Positions 7,784 to 14,874 of a DNA stretch of 15,247 nucleotides are shown piece by piece. The DNA lies in NCBI GenBank assembly GCA_029939815.1, contig JAOZSF010000004.1, positions 7,037-22,283 of the forward strand. The letters run 5' to 3'. The stretch is from a bacterium (lineage in GTDB: Bacteria > Auribacterota > UBA3054 > B51-G9). Below the pieces are notes generated by a model. That model did not search any database and had not been told where the DNA came from. It saw nothing but the letters and a program-made list of their open reading frames with translations. The position numbers and the translations under genes were made by a program. Position 1 is the first letter of the stretch; every line of letters starts with the position of its first letter.

Positions 7784-8713
7784 TTATTTTTTTGCTGATT
7801 TTGTTCTGCTGCCGGTTTTGCTGCTTGCATTTAATTGAATATTATCAACAAGGAGCTGAACAGACAAAACTTCAGTTATATCTGAAGGGTCACTAACTTC
7901 ACCCATAGACTGTATTTCAAGTTTATCGGTTATTTTGGAAATTCTGTAAAAATAACCTTGATTTCTTATTCCCGCAAGAATAGTGTACAAACTTGCCGGT
8001 GTTGTTCTAAATTCGAACTGCACAGGGACTGCATCATAAAGTTCTTTTTCTTCTTCGTCTTCTGCCGTTTTAGATGTTCTTCCTGAAGGTCCGTCATCAT
8101 CAAACATAACATCGTCATCGCTGTCATCGACATCATTATTTGCCACGCTTGCAGGATTTCTGTCTATTACAGTTATTTCTTCAACATGCGCGTTATCATC
8201 ACAAAGAACGGTAAGAACATCTTTAATAATTACGAACTGCCTTGTTAATTTTGGAATGTCAGATGCTTTTGGAACATTTGGACCGAGATACTCTGCCCAA
8301 CCGATATCTTCGGGCATTCTAATGTTTTTTTCTGAGCTTAAATCAAAAAACTTATCTTTAGCATCTCTTATTTCAGCTTTTATGCTTGAAGGATTAAAAA
8401 CAGGCATTGCCTTTTTAGGAGCCACCTTAATCATTTCAGCACCGATACTGCTCAGAGCTTCAAGTTTTTTCTCGTAAGCTTTAACCAGTTCCTTCGTTGG
8501 TGCGCCATCATATTTTTTTGTTATAGATTGGTATTGTGATTTTGCGCTTTCGATATCGTCATACGCTTCTTGCGAACTGTTTACAGCGCCGCGCCACATT
8601 ATGATTCCAACTATTAGTAACACAACTGCTCCCCCAAGAGCAATTAAAAATCCTTTATTTTTATTCAGATCAAGCATTTTCGTCTGTTTTTCGTTGTTGC
8701 GAAAAATTCGCAT
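7784..8713 (-). CDS. PilO-like inner-membrane protein (Amuc_1100-like)
   Basis: 309 residues: a short cytoplasmic end, one membrane helix (about 21-40, GFLIALGGAVVLLIVGIIMW), a coiled coil (about 45-95) and two periplasmic alpha/beta halves (about 130-185 and 228-295). They are separated by an Asp/Glu-rich low-complexity linker (about 193-223). This layout matches PilO/GspM proteins and the Akkermansia outer-surface protein Amuc_1100 as I recall it, including an aromatic Trp-Ala/Leu-Gly region (GWAEYLG at 138-144 here). It lies 7 bases after the PilM-PilN gene. The ATG at 8713 has only a weak GGACG upstream; ATG at 8677 (residue 13) is a possible alternative start. It is predicted to pair with the PilN half of the upstream protein. 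The assignment is by architecture and order. Confidence 0.82.
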   Translation of the reverse strand: MRIFRNNEKQTKMLDLNKNKGFLIALGGAVVLLIVGIIMWRGAVNSSQEAYDDIESAKSQYQSITKKYDGAPTKELVKAYEKKLEALSSIGAEMIKVAPKKAMPVFNPSSIKAEIRDAKDKFFDLSSEKNIRMPEDIGWAEYLGPNVPKASDIPKLTRQFVIIKDVLTVLCDDNAHVEEITVIDRNPASVANNDVDDSDDDVMFDDDGPSGRTSKTAEDEEEKELYDAVPVQFEFRTTPASLYTILAGIRNQGYFYRISKITDKLEIQSMGEVSDPSDITEVLSVQLLVDNIQLNASSKTGSRTKSAKK

Positions 8714-8720
8714 TATTTTA

Positions 8721-10424
8721 TTATCTACGTCCGGACCTGCCTTTGCGACTTTTAGATTCTTTTATGTCGGCTAAGTCGGGTTTGTCATTGTAATTAGTAT
8801 CAAGGTCAACATCCAACTCGAAAGTAGAATATTTTTTCTCTTTAATCAAACGGCGCTGAGTAAAACCTGCGAATCCCGGAATTTTAGCCAATTCCTTTTT
8901 CACTTTCGGCATTTCTTCTATCCAATCTCCATAATAACCACCTCTAATCAGCAATCTCACAGGGCGATTGTATAGTTCAGATTTTTCATCCACAATAATT
9001 GTACCTGAATCATCGGATTCCAATGATTCTTTTTCGTAAATATCGCCAAAAGTAATATTTTCTATACCTTCAATCCACATGTTTGAAGGAATTACTTTAC
9101 TGATATCCTGTAATGCCTTGACGTATAGATCACGACTTAAAATCACACGATGAATTTCATCGACTTCAAGTTGTTTCTTATCAATTTTTTTCTGGATTTT
9201 ATTAATTTTACTGCTAAGTGATGATACTCTGCTCACTTCGCTGCCGGCTATTTCCGCCTGTTCTTTTATATCTTTACTTTTAAGAGTTACAATAGCAAAA
9301 AGAGCGATAAATATTGCGGCAAAGATATATGCCGATGCGGCAATCCAAACTTTTTTCCGGTTTAATGACTGTTGAAGCTGAACCCCTTTAGGAAGAATAT
9401 TTATTGAATAGGGAACTAATTCTGCACCTGCAAGCGCGCAGCCAAGAGCTTGTGGATATAAATAAGAGTTTTCTACATCTGATTTACCAAAAGCCTGAAA
9501 AACATCTAATCCCGAAGCTTCTATTTTAAGACGCCCGGAAAGAAAACCTGTTAGACCGGGGATATTACTGTAACCACCGCATACAAGAATTTTTTGAGGT
9601 TTTTCTCCGCCTATCTGAGATTTGAAAAATGTTAATGATCTTGTAATTTCCATTACAAGTCTTGACATTGTTGCACGCACATTTTTAGTTATCGGGGATT
9701 CTTCACCTGCCGGAGCAGTCAAATCAATCTGAGTAGAAATTGCTTTTCTCGCTTCATCTTCAGACATATTAAGATTTTTGGAAACAGAAGAAACAATTGA
9801 CTTACCGGTAACAGGCAAAGTCCTTATCCAAACTTTTTTACCGTCAACTATAACAAGATCGCTCGCTGTTGCTCCAATATTTAATATAACTGCCGGAATT
9901 TCCGCATCGCCGCCGGAAGCATTTAAATATACATTCCCGATTGCCATCGCGCCGCAGTCTATTGAATTTGCTTCAAGACCCGCTTCGGCTAATATTGAAA
10001 TAATATTTTCAACAACATCTTTTTTTACAGCGGCAAGAACAAGGTGACTTTGATCATCTTCTTCACCCACAGTCACACAATCCCAGTCCACACTATTTAA
10101 AGGAACCGGTATTTGTTTATCAGCTTCCTGCTCAAGTTGAGTTTTAATGTCTTCAGTTTTAATCTTCAAGGCTCTGATAAGCACTTGGTCATTTGGTGCA
10201 GTAATGTATAATTCATCTTCAGGCTGGATGAGTTTTTCGCTTTTCCAGGAATTCAACACACTAACAACCGCTTCGCGCCATGCTGAATCATCGGCATCAA
10301 CAGCAAGATTTAAATCTGCCGACTTATAATTTTCTATCTGGGGTTTGTCGGATGTAATTGATAAAGACACATATTTCAATGTTTCGTGTCCGAGATCGAT
10401 ACCTATTGTTTTTTTGTCAGCCAC
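8721..10424 (-). CDS. pilM: PilM-PilN fusion: actin-like ATPase joined to an inner-membrane PilN domain (Amuc_1101-like)
   Basis: A 567-residue protein starting at GTG (10424) with GAGG 7 bases upstream. Residues 1-339 form a PilM/FtsA-like actin fold: phosphate-1 loop IGIDLGHETLKYV (7-19), phosphate-2 region ILNIGATASDLVIV (180-193) and adenosine motif LVCGGYSNIPGL (280-291). Residues 341-347 read INILPKG, which matches the conserved INLLP motif at the start of PilN that normally docks into PilM. A single membrane helix (about 359-381), a coiled coil (about 384-425) and a PilN-like periplasmic domain (about 430-545) follow, with a basic tail. The two partners of the cytoplasmic/inner-membrane platform are therefore one polypeptide. 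It is the first gene of the operon, with a strong promoter about 140 bases upstream. Akkermansia's equivalent is annotated as PilM. Confidence 0.9.
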   Translation of the reverse strand: MADKKTIGIDLGHETLKYVSLSITSDKPQIENYKSADLNLAVDADDSAWREAVVSVLNSWKSEKLIQPEDELYITAPNDQVLIRALKIKTEDIKTQLEQEADKQIPVPLNSVDWDCVTVGEEDDQSHLVLAAVKKDVVENIISILAEAGLEANSIDCGAMAIGNVYLNASGGDAEIPAVILNIGATASDLVIVDGKKVWIRTLPVTGKSIVSSVSKNLNMSEDEARKAISTQIDLTAPAGEESPITKNVRATMSRLVMEITRSLTFFKSQIGGEKPQKILVCGGYSNIPGLTGFLSGRLKIEASGLDVFQAFGKSDVENSYLYPQALGCALAGAELVPYSINILPKGVQLQQSLNRKKVWIAASAYIFAAIFIALFAIVTLKSKDIKEQAEIAGSEVSRVSSLSSKINKIQKKIDKKQLEVDEIHRVILSRDLYVKALQDISKVIPSNMWIEGIENITFGDIYEKESLESDDSGTIIVDEKSELYNRPVRLLIRGGYYGDWIEEMPKVKKELAKIPGFAGFTQRRLIKEKKYSTFELDVDLDTNYNDKPDLADIKESKSRKGRSGRR

Positions 10425-10474
10425 TTTTATTCCTCACTTAAATCTACATTAAGATAAAATGCTTGTATATTCTT

Positions 10475-10520
10475 TGTGCGTCGCTTTGCGCACACTAAAA
10501 CACCAAGACACTTGCTTTAC
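10475..10520. repeat. Degenerate repeat-like tract with a small hairpin in the pilM leader
   Basis: The predicted 5' leader of the pilM operon (about 130 bases) contains a 6-bp hairpin with arms 10475-10480 and 10489-10494 (TGTGCG/CGCACA). Next to it is a run of ACTAAAACACCAAGACAC. This wording is reminiscent of degenerate intergenic repeats I have seen in many AT-rich environmental genomes. It could equally be a short regulatory leader. Confidence 0.35.
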
Positions 10521-10562
10521 TCTCACTAGACGATTTATAAAATTCGTTATAAATTGTGCAAT

Positions 10563-10591
10563 ATGATACCAAATGTATTTTCTATTGTCAA
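10563..10591 (-). promoter_or_regulatory. Sigma70-type promoter of the pilM-secretin operon
   Basis: On the minus strand TTGACA (10591-10586) is followed by a 17-base spacer and TATCAT (10568-10563), an almost perfect sigma70 pair. The predicted start near 10556 leaves a leader of roughly 130 bases before the GTG at 10424. Upstream (10592-10680) is very AT-rich, which could act as an UP element. The same two hexamers with the same spacing precede the tRNA pair. Confidence 0.8.
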
Positions 10592-10652
10592 GTGCTTTAC
10601 TATATTTTAAGATTTCATTTAAAGATAGTGTTATTTATAATTTTTAATGCTT

Positions 10653-10691
10653 TTTGGAATACACTTTTAGTTTTTAAAATCATTTTCCAAA
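10653..10691 (-). terminator. Weak hairpin downstream of the TPR gene
   Basis: Arms TTTGGAA (10653-10659) and TTCCAAA (10685-10691) can pair around a 25-base AT-rich loop just after the TPR gene's stop. A 7-bp stem with a long loop is poor, and the run after it is mixed A/T. It is listed only as a possible end of the TPR transcript. Confidence 0.2.
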
Positions 10692-10704
10692 GGGCGACTA
10701 TATG

Positions 10705-11796
10705 TTACCTTTTGTCAACCCCGGTTAAACTTTTTCTTAATCGCTCTATTGCTTCTTCTTCTTTTTCCGTTGCCGCCGTTCGCTGTGCTCGTTCAAGTGC
10801 TTGTTTTGCAACATTGTACTGATCGGTTTTAATCGCTGTTTCTGCAATATTTATTTGTATCTCCGAATTTTCCGGCATATATCTTCCGGCCTGTCTGAAT
10901 TTATAAAGTGCCGCTTTATATTTTTTAAGTTTAACTTCTTCTTTTGCCCATTTGAAAAAAAGTGAGGACAATTCTTTTTCTATCTCATCGACTTGTTTAA
11001 TTAAGTAAATTTTCTCAAGAAGATTTATTGCACTATTATATTTTCCTTTTTTTCCTAAAAGCAATGCTTTCATGTACTGAGCATCAATATTTTCGGGGGA
11101 TAACGCAAGCGACATTTTCACTTTAGACATTGCCGCCTTATAATCTCCTTTGTTATATGCCGCTAATGCAAGATAATACAACGCAGGCGCGGCAACAGGA
11201 GAATCAAATTCAACTTTTTCCCACGCCGATACAGCTTCATTTGTTTTAAATAAATATAATCGCGCAAGACCAAGGTTATACCATACAGCACTGTTGTTTG
11301 AAACTATACCCGTTACCTGTTCAAAACAAGTTGCAGCATAAGCATATTGTGTTATTGATGAATAACCAACTCCGAGATTATATAAATAATCAGGATTTTT
11401 AGGTTCCATATAAACCGCTCGCTCTAAATATTTAACAGCTTCTCTCCGCTTGTTGTTTCTTCCTAAAGCAACTCCGTATAAATACACGAGGCGGGGATTG
11501 CCGGTATCAACTGAAATCGCTTTCTCAAAATACGGCTTGCTTTTCTCAAACTGACCAATCCGCTCATAACAAGCTCCAAGGTTAAGATATGCTTCTCCAA
11601 GATTAGGGTCATGTTGAACTGCTGACCTGAACGAGCGAATTGCAGAGCGGTAATTCTGACGTTTAACTTGTTTGATTCCTTCACGAAAATAAGTTTGGGC
11701 TTGTATCGGCGATTGTTGAAACAAATTTGTAGGCACAGCACGCAAATTAATTCCACCACAAATTATCATAACTGTTATTATAGCTTTCGTCTTCAT
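10705..11796 (-). CDS. Exported tetratricopeptide-repeat protein
   Basis: ATG at 11796 gives 363 residues with an N-terminal signal-like segment (MKTKAIITVMIICGGINLRA). The longer frame uses a TTG at 11820 with no ribosome binding site, so I prefer the ATG, although it too lacks a clear Shine-Dalgarno. The rest is a chain of about eight TPR or TPR-like units. Clear ones read AIRSFRSAVQHDPNLGEAYL, FEKSKPYFEKAISVDTGNPR and AVKYLERAVYMEPKNPDYLY. The cysteine at residue 13 is preceded by Ile-Ile, so a lipoprotein box is not supported. The gene lies 114 bases upstream of the pil promoter and after rnpB. A role as a pilotin-like or assembly factor for the secretins is possible but only inferred from position. 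Confidence 0.8.
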   Translation of the reverse strand: MKTKAIITVMIICGGINLRAVPTNLFQQSPIQAQTYFREGIKQVKRQNYRSAIRSFRSAVQHDPNLGEAYLNLGACYERIGQFEKSKPYFEKAISVDTGNPRLVYLYGVALGRNNKRREAVKYLERAVYMEPKNPDYLYNLGVGYSSITQYAYAATCFEQVTGIVSNNSAVWYNLGLARLYLFKTNEAVSAWEKVEFDSPVAAPALYYLALAAYNKGDYKAAMSKVKMSLALSPENIDAQYMKALLLGKKGKYNSAINLLEKIYLIKQVDEIEKELSSLFFKWAKEEVKLKKYKAALYKFRQAGRYMPENSEIQINIAETAIKTDQYNVAKQALERAQRTAATEKEEEAIERLRKSLTGVDKR

Positions 11797-11825
11797 TTTT
11801 TGTAAATGTTCAACAGGCAATCATG

Positions 11826-11912
11826 TTCGTTATTCGTTATTTGCGAAGCACCCGGAGAATTTCGGGCGGCCCCGGCATTCGCGGGGCGCTTACGCGTATT
11901 CGGTATTCGGTT
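11826..11912. repeat. GC-rich palindromic island flanked by 7-bp tandem repeats
   Basis: This island lies between the rnpB 3' end and the TPR gene. Two copies of TTCGTTA (from 11826) lie on one side and two copies of TATTCGG (11897-11910) on the other. Between them are two hairpin-prone GC-rich stretches: CCCGGA/TTCGGG with a G-T pair (11851-11866) and CCCCG/CGGGG (11870-11886). The base composition contrasts sharply with the AT-rich flanks. It looks like a short intergenic repeat element and could also act in transcription termination. Confidence 0.45.
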
Positions 11913-11965
11913 CTTGGATATTCAATTAATAAATAACAATTAATAAATGATAAATAATAATTAGA

Positions 11966-12350
11966 AAGGTGCTGACCGCGGCATAAGCCGGATTCTGTCT
12001 CCCCGTCAGGGAAGGGTAACCATTCATCTTTGCGACCTACCCGAAACATATTGACGGCAGACGCGCCCGGGAGAAAACTCCCAATGTTTCCTATATGGTC
12101 TTGCACCGGAAGGGGTTTGCCATGCCCGCTACGTTACCGTAAACGGCGGTGAGCTCTTACCTCGCCTTTTCACCCTTACTCCGAGGCGCTTGCGCGCTCG
12201 GAGCGGTATATTTTCTGCGGCACTTTCCGTCCATCTCGATTACACATCGAAATGTCCCTTGATTTCTCAAGGCATCCTGTCTACTGGTGTCCGGACTTTC
12301 CTCTTCGGGTAAGAAATTACCCAAAGCGGTTACCGCCGGCGATCAGCACA
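11966..12350 (-). ncRNA. rnpB: RNase P RNA, bacterial type A
   Basis: This is the catalytic RNA that removes 5' leaders from pre-tRNAs. Conserved blocks appear in the right order on the minus strand: AGAGGAAAGTCCGGACACC near 12286-12305, then TAAGGGTGAAAAGG, then GGTAAGAGCTCACCG, then GGCAAACCCC, and finally GACAGAATCCGGCTTA near 11984-12000. The two ends pair as helix P1 (GTGCTGATCGC at 12349-12339 with GCGGTCAGCAC at 11979-11969, one G-U pair). P1 sets the ends to within a few bases, and the size of about 385 bases is typical. An 89-codon frame across this RNA is accidental. Confidence 0.97.
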
Positions 12351-12372
12351 ATCATTAAATCATTCCTTATAT

Positions 12373-12378
12373 ATTATA
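12373..12378 (-). promoter_or_regulatory. Likely -10 box of rnpB
   Basis: A perfect TATAAT on the minus strand (12378-12373) lies 24 bases before the P1 helix of rnpB. I find no good -35 at 16-18 bases (the sequence there is AAGCAT), so either the -35 is weak or the 5' end of the RNA is a few bases longer than the P1 boundary. Confidence 0.5.
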
Positions 12379-12427
12379 CCGAAAGCGAAGAAAAAATGCT
12401 TGTAAAAAAACATCTTTAATCAGGGAT

Positions 12428-12702
12428 TGCTCGAAAAGATATTTCGATAGAAATCATTTTTCAAACTCCCCTCCTGTTTCAGGAGGGGTACGCTTTAGCG
12501 TGGGGTGGTTATAATTTTATCAGACCAAATTTCTATAGTTTTATCAAATATTTTCATATATTTTTACTATTATGTATAATTTTACAGATTTATTGCAATA
12601 AAATTTCTGTTAATAAAAGAACCACCCCGGTCTATCGACCACCCCTCCTTTGTAAGGAGGGGATTTTAAAGAGTGTTATTGTTGCTCAACCCTTTTCGAG
12701 CA
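12428..12702. repeat. Nested inverted-repeat element (MITE/REP-pair type)
   Basis: Outer 11-bp inverted repeats (TGCTCGAAAAG at 12428-12438; its complement at 12692-12702) enclose two similar units in opposite orientation. Each unit has a 9-bp hairpin (12468-12488 with loop TTT; 12642-12662 with loop TGT), then a 4-bp hairpin (12491-12500; 12629-12640), then a 9-base tag GGGGTGGTT (12502-12510) or its complement (12620-12628). About 109 AT-rich bases lie between the tags. No coding capacity is present, so any mobilising enzyme would have to act in trans. It fills much of the 490-base gene-free stretch between rnpB and the zinc-ribbon gene. Confidence 0.75.
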
Positions 12703-12728
12703 GCGCTTAATTAATATCAAAATAATTT

Positions 12729-12779
12729 TTTCGTGTATTTCGTGATTTTCGTGGTAAAATAATTTCTTTTTTCGTGGTA
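12729..12779. repeat. Short TTCGTG repeats
   Basis: Four copies of TTCGTG start at 12729, 12739, 12748 and 12771, with TTTTCGTGGTA occurring twice. The uneven spacing (10, 9 and 23 bases) indicates a degenerate array rather than a CRISPR. I see no gene or promoter in it. Confidence 0.5.
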
Positions 12780-12780
12780 C

Positions 12781-12811
12781 TAAAAATGCCCCGCAAAAAT
12801 TGCGGGGCATT
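12781..12811 (-). terminator. Intrinsic terminator of the zinc-ribbon gene
   Basis: A perfect 12-bp stem (12785-12796 with 12800-12811, core GCCCCGC) with a 3-base loop is followed on the minus strand by UUUUU. It lies 29 bases beyond the stop codon of the zinc-ribbon gene and should isolate that gene from the repeat region and rnpB. Confidence 0.9.
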
Positions 12812-12840
12812 AATTTAATATTCTTGTTCTTCGTTTACTT

Positions 12841-13569
12841 TTATTCCGCGAGAGCAGCTTCTTCTATATAAAGTATTCTCCCGCAATTTTCACAGGTGAC
12901 TAAAGCATCTCCTTCCTTTAGCGACATAATATCTGCAATAATCTGTGCAGGTAAACTAATATGACATCCTCCGCACATACTGTTATTTGCCTGAACGATA
13001 ATTTTAGGAGCGCGTTTTTCGTATAAATTATTATATAGCGAAAGATATTTTTCATTAATATTTTGAATAATATCGTTTCGAATGGATCTGTACCTTTTAA
13101 TTTTTCCCTGGATTTCAAGGAGCTGAACTTTTACATCATCCGCCTTTTTCAAAAAATCATTTTTTATTTCATCAACCTGACTTTTCCCTTTTTCGACATC
13201 AACCGCATTTTCTTCCGTCTGTTTAATATGATTTTCAAGCGCTTCTTTAGCTTTTTCTTTTGCTTCCTGCGCTTCTTTTATTTCCTTGGAAAGAGCTTGA
13301 TATTCTTTATTTTTCTTAACCAACGCCTGATTTTCTTCGAGGTGTTTTATTTTCAGGTCTGCATCTTCAATGTCAAGCTCCAACTTCTTCTTAAGAACTT
13401 CCATCTCATTTTTATTTTCCTTTAAAGAAAGCTGATTATCAGCCGCTTGCTGATAAGCCATCTGCTCTCCCCGTAACTTTTCAATTATATTATTTCTCTC
13501 GCGCTGTATTTCAATTATTTCTTTATCAAGATTTTGTAGATCAAGAAGTCTTTTGAGAGTATTGTTCAT
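12841..13569 (-). CDS. Coiled-coil protein with C-terminal C4 zinc ribbon (CT398/zf-RING_7 type)
   Basis: ATG at 13569 with AGG 5 bases upstream gives 242 residues; a longer version would need a TTG start with no ribosome binding site. Residues about 10-170 are an almost continuous charged coiled coil, probably a helical hairpin. A C4 zinc ribbon follows, with CGGC at 199-202 and CENC at 226-229 and the family phrase CGGCHISLPAQ between. This is the widespread bacterial 'C4-type zinc ribbon' family. The chlamydial member CT398 has been linked to sigma54 and type III secretion, but the general role is unsettled. It is cytoplasmic, with no signal peptide. It has terminators both before and after it, so it is probably transcribed alone. 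Confidence 0.9.
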   Translation of the reverse strand: MNNTLKRLLDLQNLDKEIIEIQRERNNIIEKLRGEQMAYQQAADNQLSLKENKNEMEVLKKKLELDIEDADLKIKHLEENQALVKKNKEYQALSKEIKEAQEAKEKAKEALENHIKQTEENAVDVEKGKSQVDEIKNDFLKKADDVKVQLLEIQGKIKRYRSIRNDIIQNINEKYLSLYNNLYEKRAPKIIVQANNSMCGGCHISLPAQIIADIMSLKEGDALVTCENCGRILYIEEAALAE

Positions 13570-13598
13570 AATTGCCTGTTGAAAAATCAAAAATGTTA

Positions 13599-13634
13599 AA
13601 AATTAAAAAAGCGGAACTTTTTATCGTCCCGCTT
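13599..13634 (-). terminator. Intrinsic terminator of the secreted-protein gene
   Basis: In the minus-strand RNA, AAGCGGGAC (13634-13626) pairs with GUUCCGCUU (13617-13609) over 9 bp including one G-U, and a run of six U follows, then more A/U. It lies 13 bases beyond the stop codon at 13647. The run of T also falls in the leader of the zinc-ribbon gene downstream. Confidence 0.88.
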
Positions 13635-13646
13635 CTTGTTTATCTC

Positions 13647-14786
13647 TTATTTTAAATTCGGATATGTCGCATCAATCGGTGTTGTTCCGTTAAATGTTAT
13701 TACGTCACATGCTGTTACATCTGCTATTACTGCATGCTTCTTGTTCAACTGAACTTTTGGCAACTGTTGAGAATAAAATTTACAGTTGTTAAGTTTTGTG
13801 TTTGCACCGTATTTCTTTAAATTGATATATATCTTGCCAATAACTCCCATAGGCGAAGTGGTCGCTTGTGTTCCGCCTGCTGTAATTATTGCTCCGTCTC
13901 CGCCGCGAATAGCAAGAACTTTTCTGATTCCGTTCGGTGAAAAATCTTCACCTGCTGTAACTTTCCCGTTAAGTCCATTAGAAGCGTATATTTTTTTGAT
14001 TTTACCGTCTGTTTTACATGTTCCGGTAATATATCCACCGACAATTGATATTTTTTTATAACGGCGACCTTTAACGATTAATTGATTAAGTCCGGCATCG
14101 GCATCACAGTTTCCAAGTTCGCCTCCGCGTACATTTACAGCATTAATCAAACTTTGACCGCCTGTGCCTTTCTGTGTAACTGTTACTTTGCCGACTTTAG
14201 CAAAATTTGTTACGCCGGGAGTAATTGTTACCGGCGGACGTGGATAATCTACTTTTACAACGTTGATAACACCACCAACATTTTCCACTGTTACATTTGG
14301 TGCAGTTCCTACTGTAACTCCAGGCTGCCCGATAACTCTAACGCTAATTGTCGGCTGATGATAATAATTTTTTGTAAACATTCCGCTCATTCCTGCTTTG
14401 ATGGTAATATTACCACCACCAGCTAATGTACCGTCTGTCATATCAAGAAAACCAAACGGAGTTTTTGTTCCATCATAATTATCTATTGATTTAACAGCTG
14501 TTGCGGCAAAAAGTGTGTACTGCCTGAATGCGTCCCATGAAACACCATCAATTGTAATATAAACACGTAATCCGTTTACATTAGGTTTATAAATTGTAAA
14601 GCGTGACTTTCCGCCGTCACTGTTTACCCAGAAATCTACTGGTTCAGTGGCATAATCTGCGCCAGTGCTATCAACTTTAGTTCTTGCCTGAAATCTCCAC
14701 CGTTTCCAATCGCCTGCTGAAACAGAAGAAACAAAGACTAAAGTTATTAACGAGAGGAGAATTGTTCGCGCGATTTTTGAGTTCAT
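13647..14786 (-). CDS. Secreted glycine-rich beta protein of unknown function
   Basis: A 379-residue protein with a clear signal peptide (MNSKIARTILLSLITLVFVS, cleavage after VSA at 24). GGAG stands 8 bases before the ATG. I do not recognise a domain. The N-terminal part has Trp/Tyr-rich strands (WKRWRFQAR, DFWVNSDGGKSRFTIYKP). The remainder (about 110-360) has loosely repeating stretches of Val/Ile strands with Gly/Asn/Asp turns, such as KKISIVGGYITGTCKTDGKI and RKVLAIRGGDGAIITAGG. This is compatible with a beta-helix or stacked-strand fold of a surface or extracellular protein. Several cysteines (in CDAD, GTCK, NNCK and TACD) could pair. No membrane anchor or sorting signal is seen at the C-terminus. 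It follows the tRNA pair by 88 bases and has its own terminator. Confidence 0.85.
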   Translation of the reverse strand: MNSKIARTILLSLITLVFVSSVSAGDWKRWRFQARTKVDSTGADYATEPVDFWVNSDGGKSRFTIYKPNVNGLRVYITIDGVSWDAFRQYTLFAATAVKSIDNYDGTKTPFGFLDMTDGTLAGGGNITIKAGMSGMFTKNYYHQPTISVRVIGQPGVTVGTAPNVTVENVGGVINVVKVDYPRPPVTITPGVTNFAKVGKVTVTQKGTGGQSLINAVNVRGGELGNCDADAGLNQLIVKGRRYKKISIVGGYITGTCKTDGKIKKIYASNGLNGKVTAGEDFSPNGIRKVLAIRGGDGAIITAGGTQATTSPMGVIGKIYINLKKYGANTKLNNCKFYSQQLPKVQLNKKHAVIADVTACDVITFNGTTPIDATYPNLK

Positions 14787-14874
14787 GATTTTCGCTCCAT
14801 GGTTTTTATGTATTTACTATAAATTAATACAAGTTATAAAAGTACGCCACGTCTTTTTGTCGTGAAAAAATTGC

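Noticed and set aside
10705..11820. Lipoprotein reading of the TPR protein
   Set aside because: The only N-terminal cysteine is preceded by Ile-Ile rather than a lipobox such as L-A-G-C.
11837..12106. 89-codon minus-strand frame
   Set aside because: It lies across the 3' half of rnpB and the adjacent repeat island; its codons are the conserved RNase P RNA blocks.
12729..12779. Possible CRISPR fragment
   Set aside because: The repeated word is only 6-11 bases, spacing is 9-23 bases, and no cas genes are near.
13063..13425. 120-codon plus-strand frame rich in Phe/Ile
   Set aside because: Antisense shadow of the lysine/glutamate-rich coiled coil of the zinc-ribbon gene.
14082..14426. 114-codon plus-strand frame
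   Set aside because: Antisense to the secreted protein, which has signal peptide, ribosome binding site and terminator.
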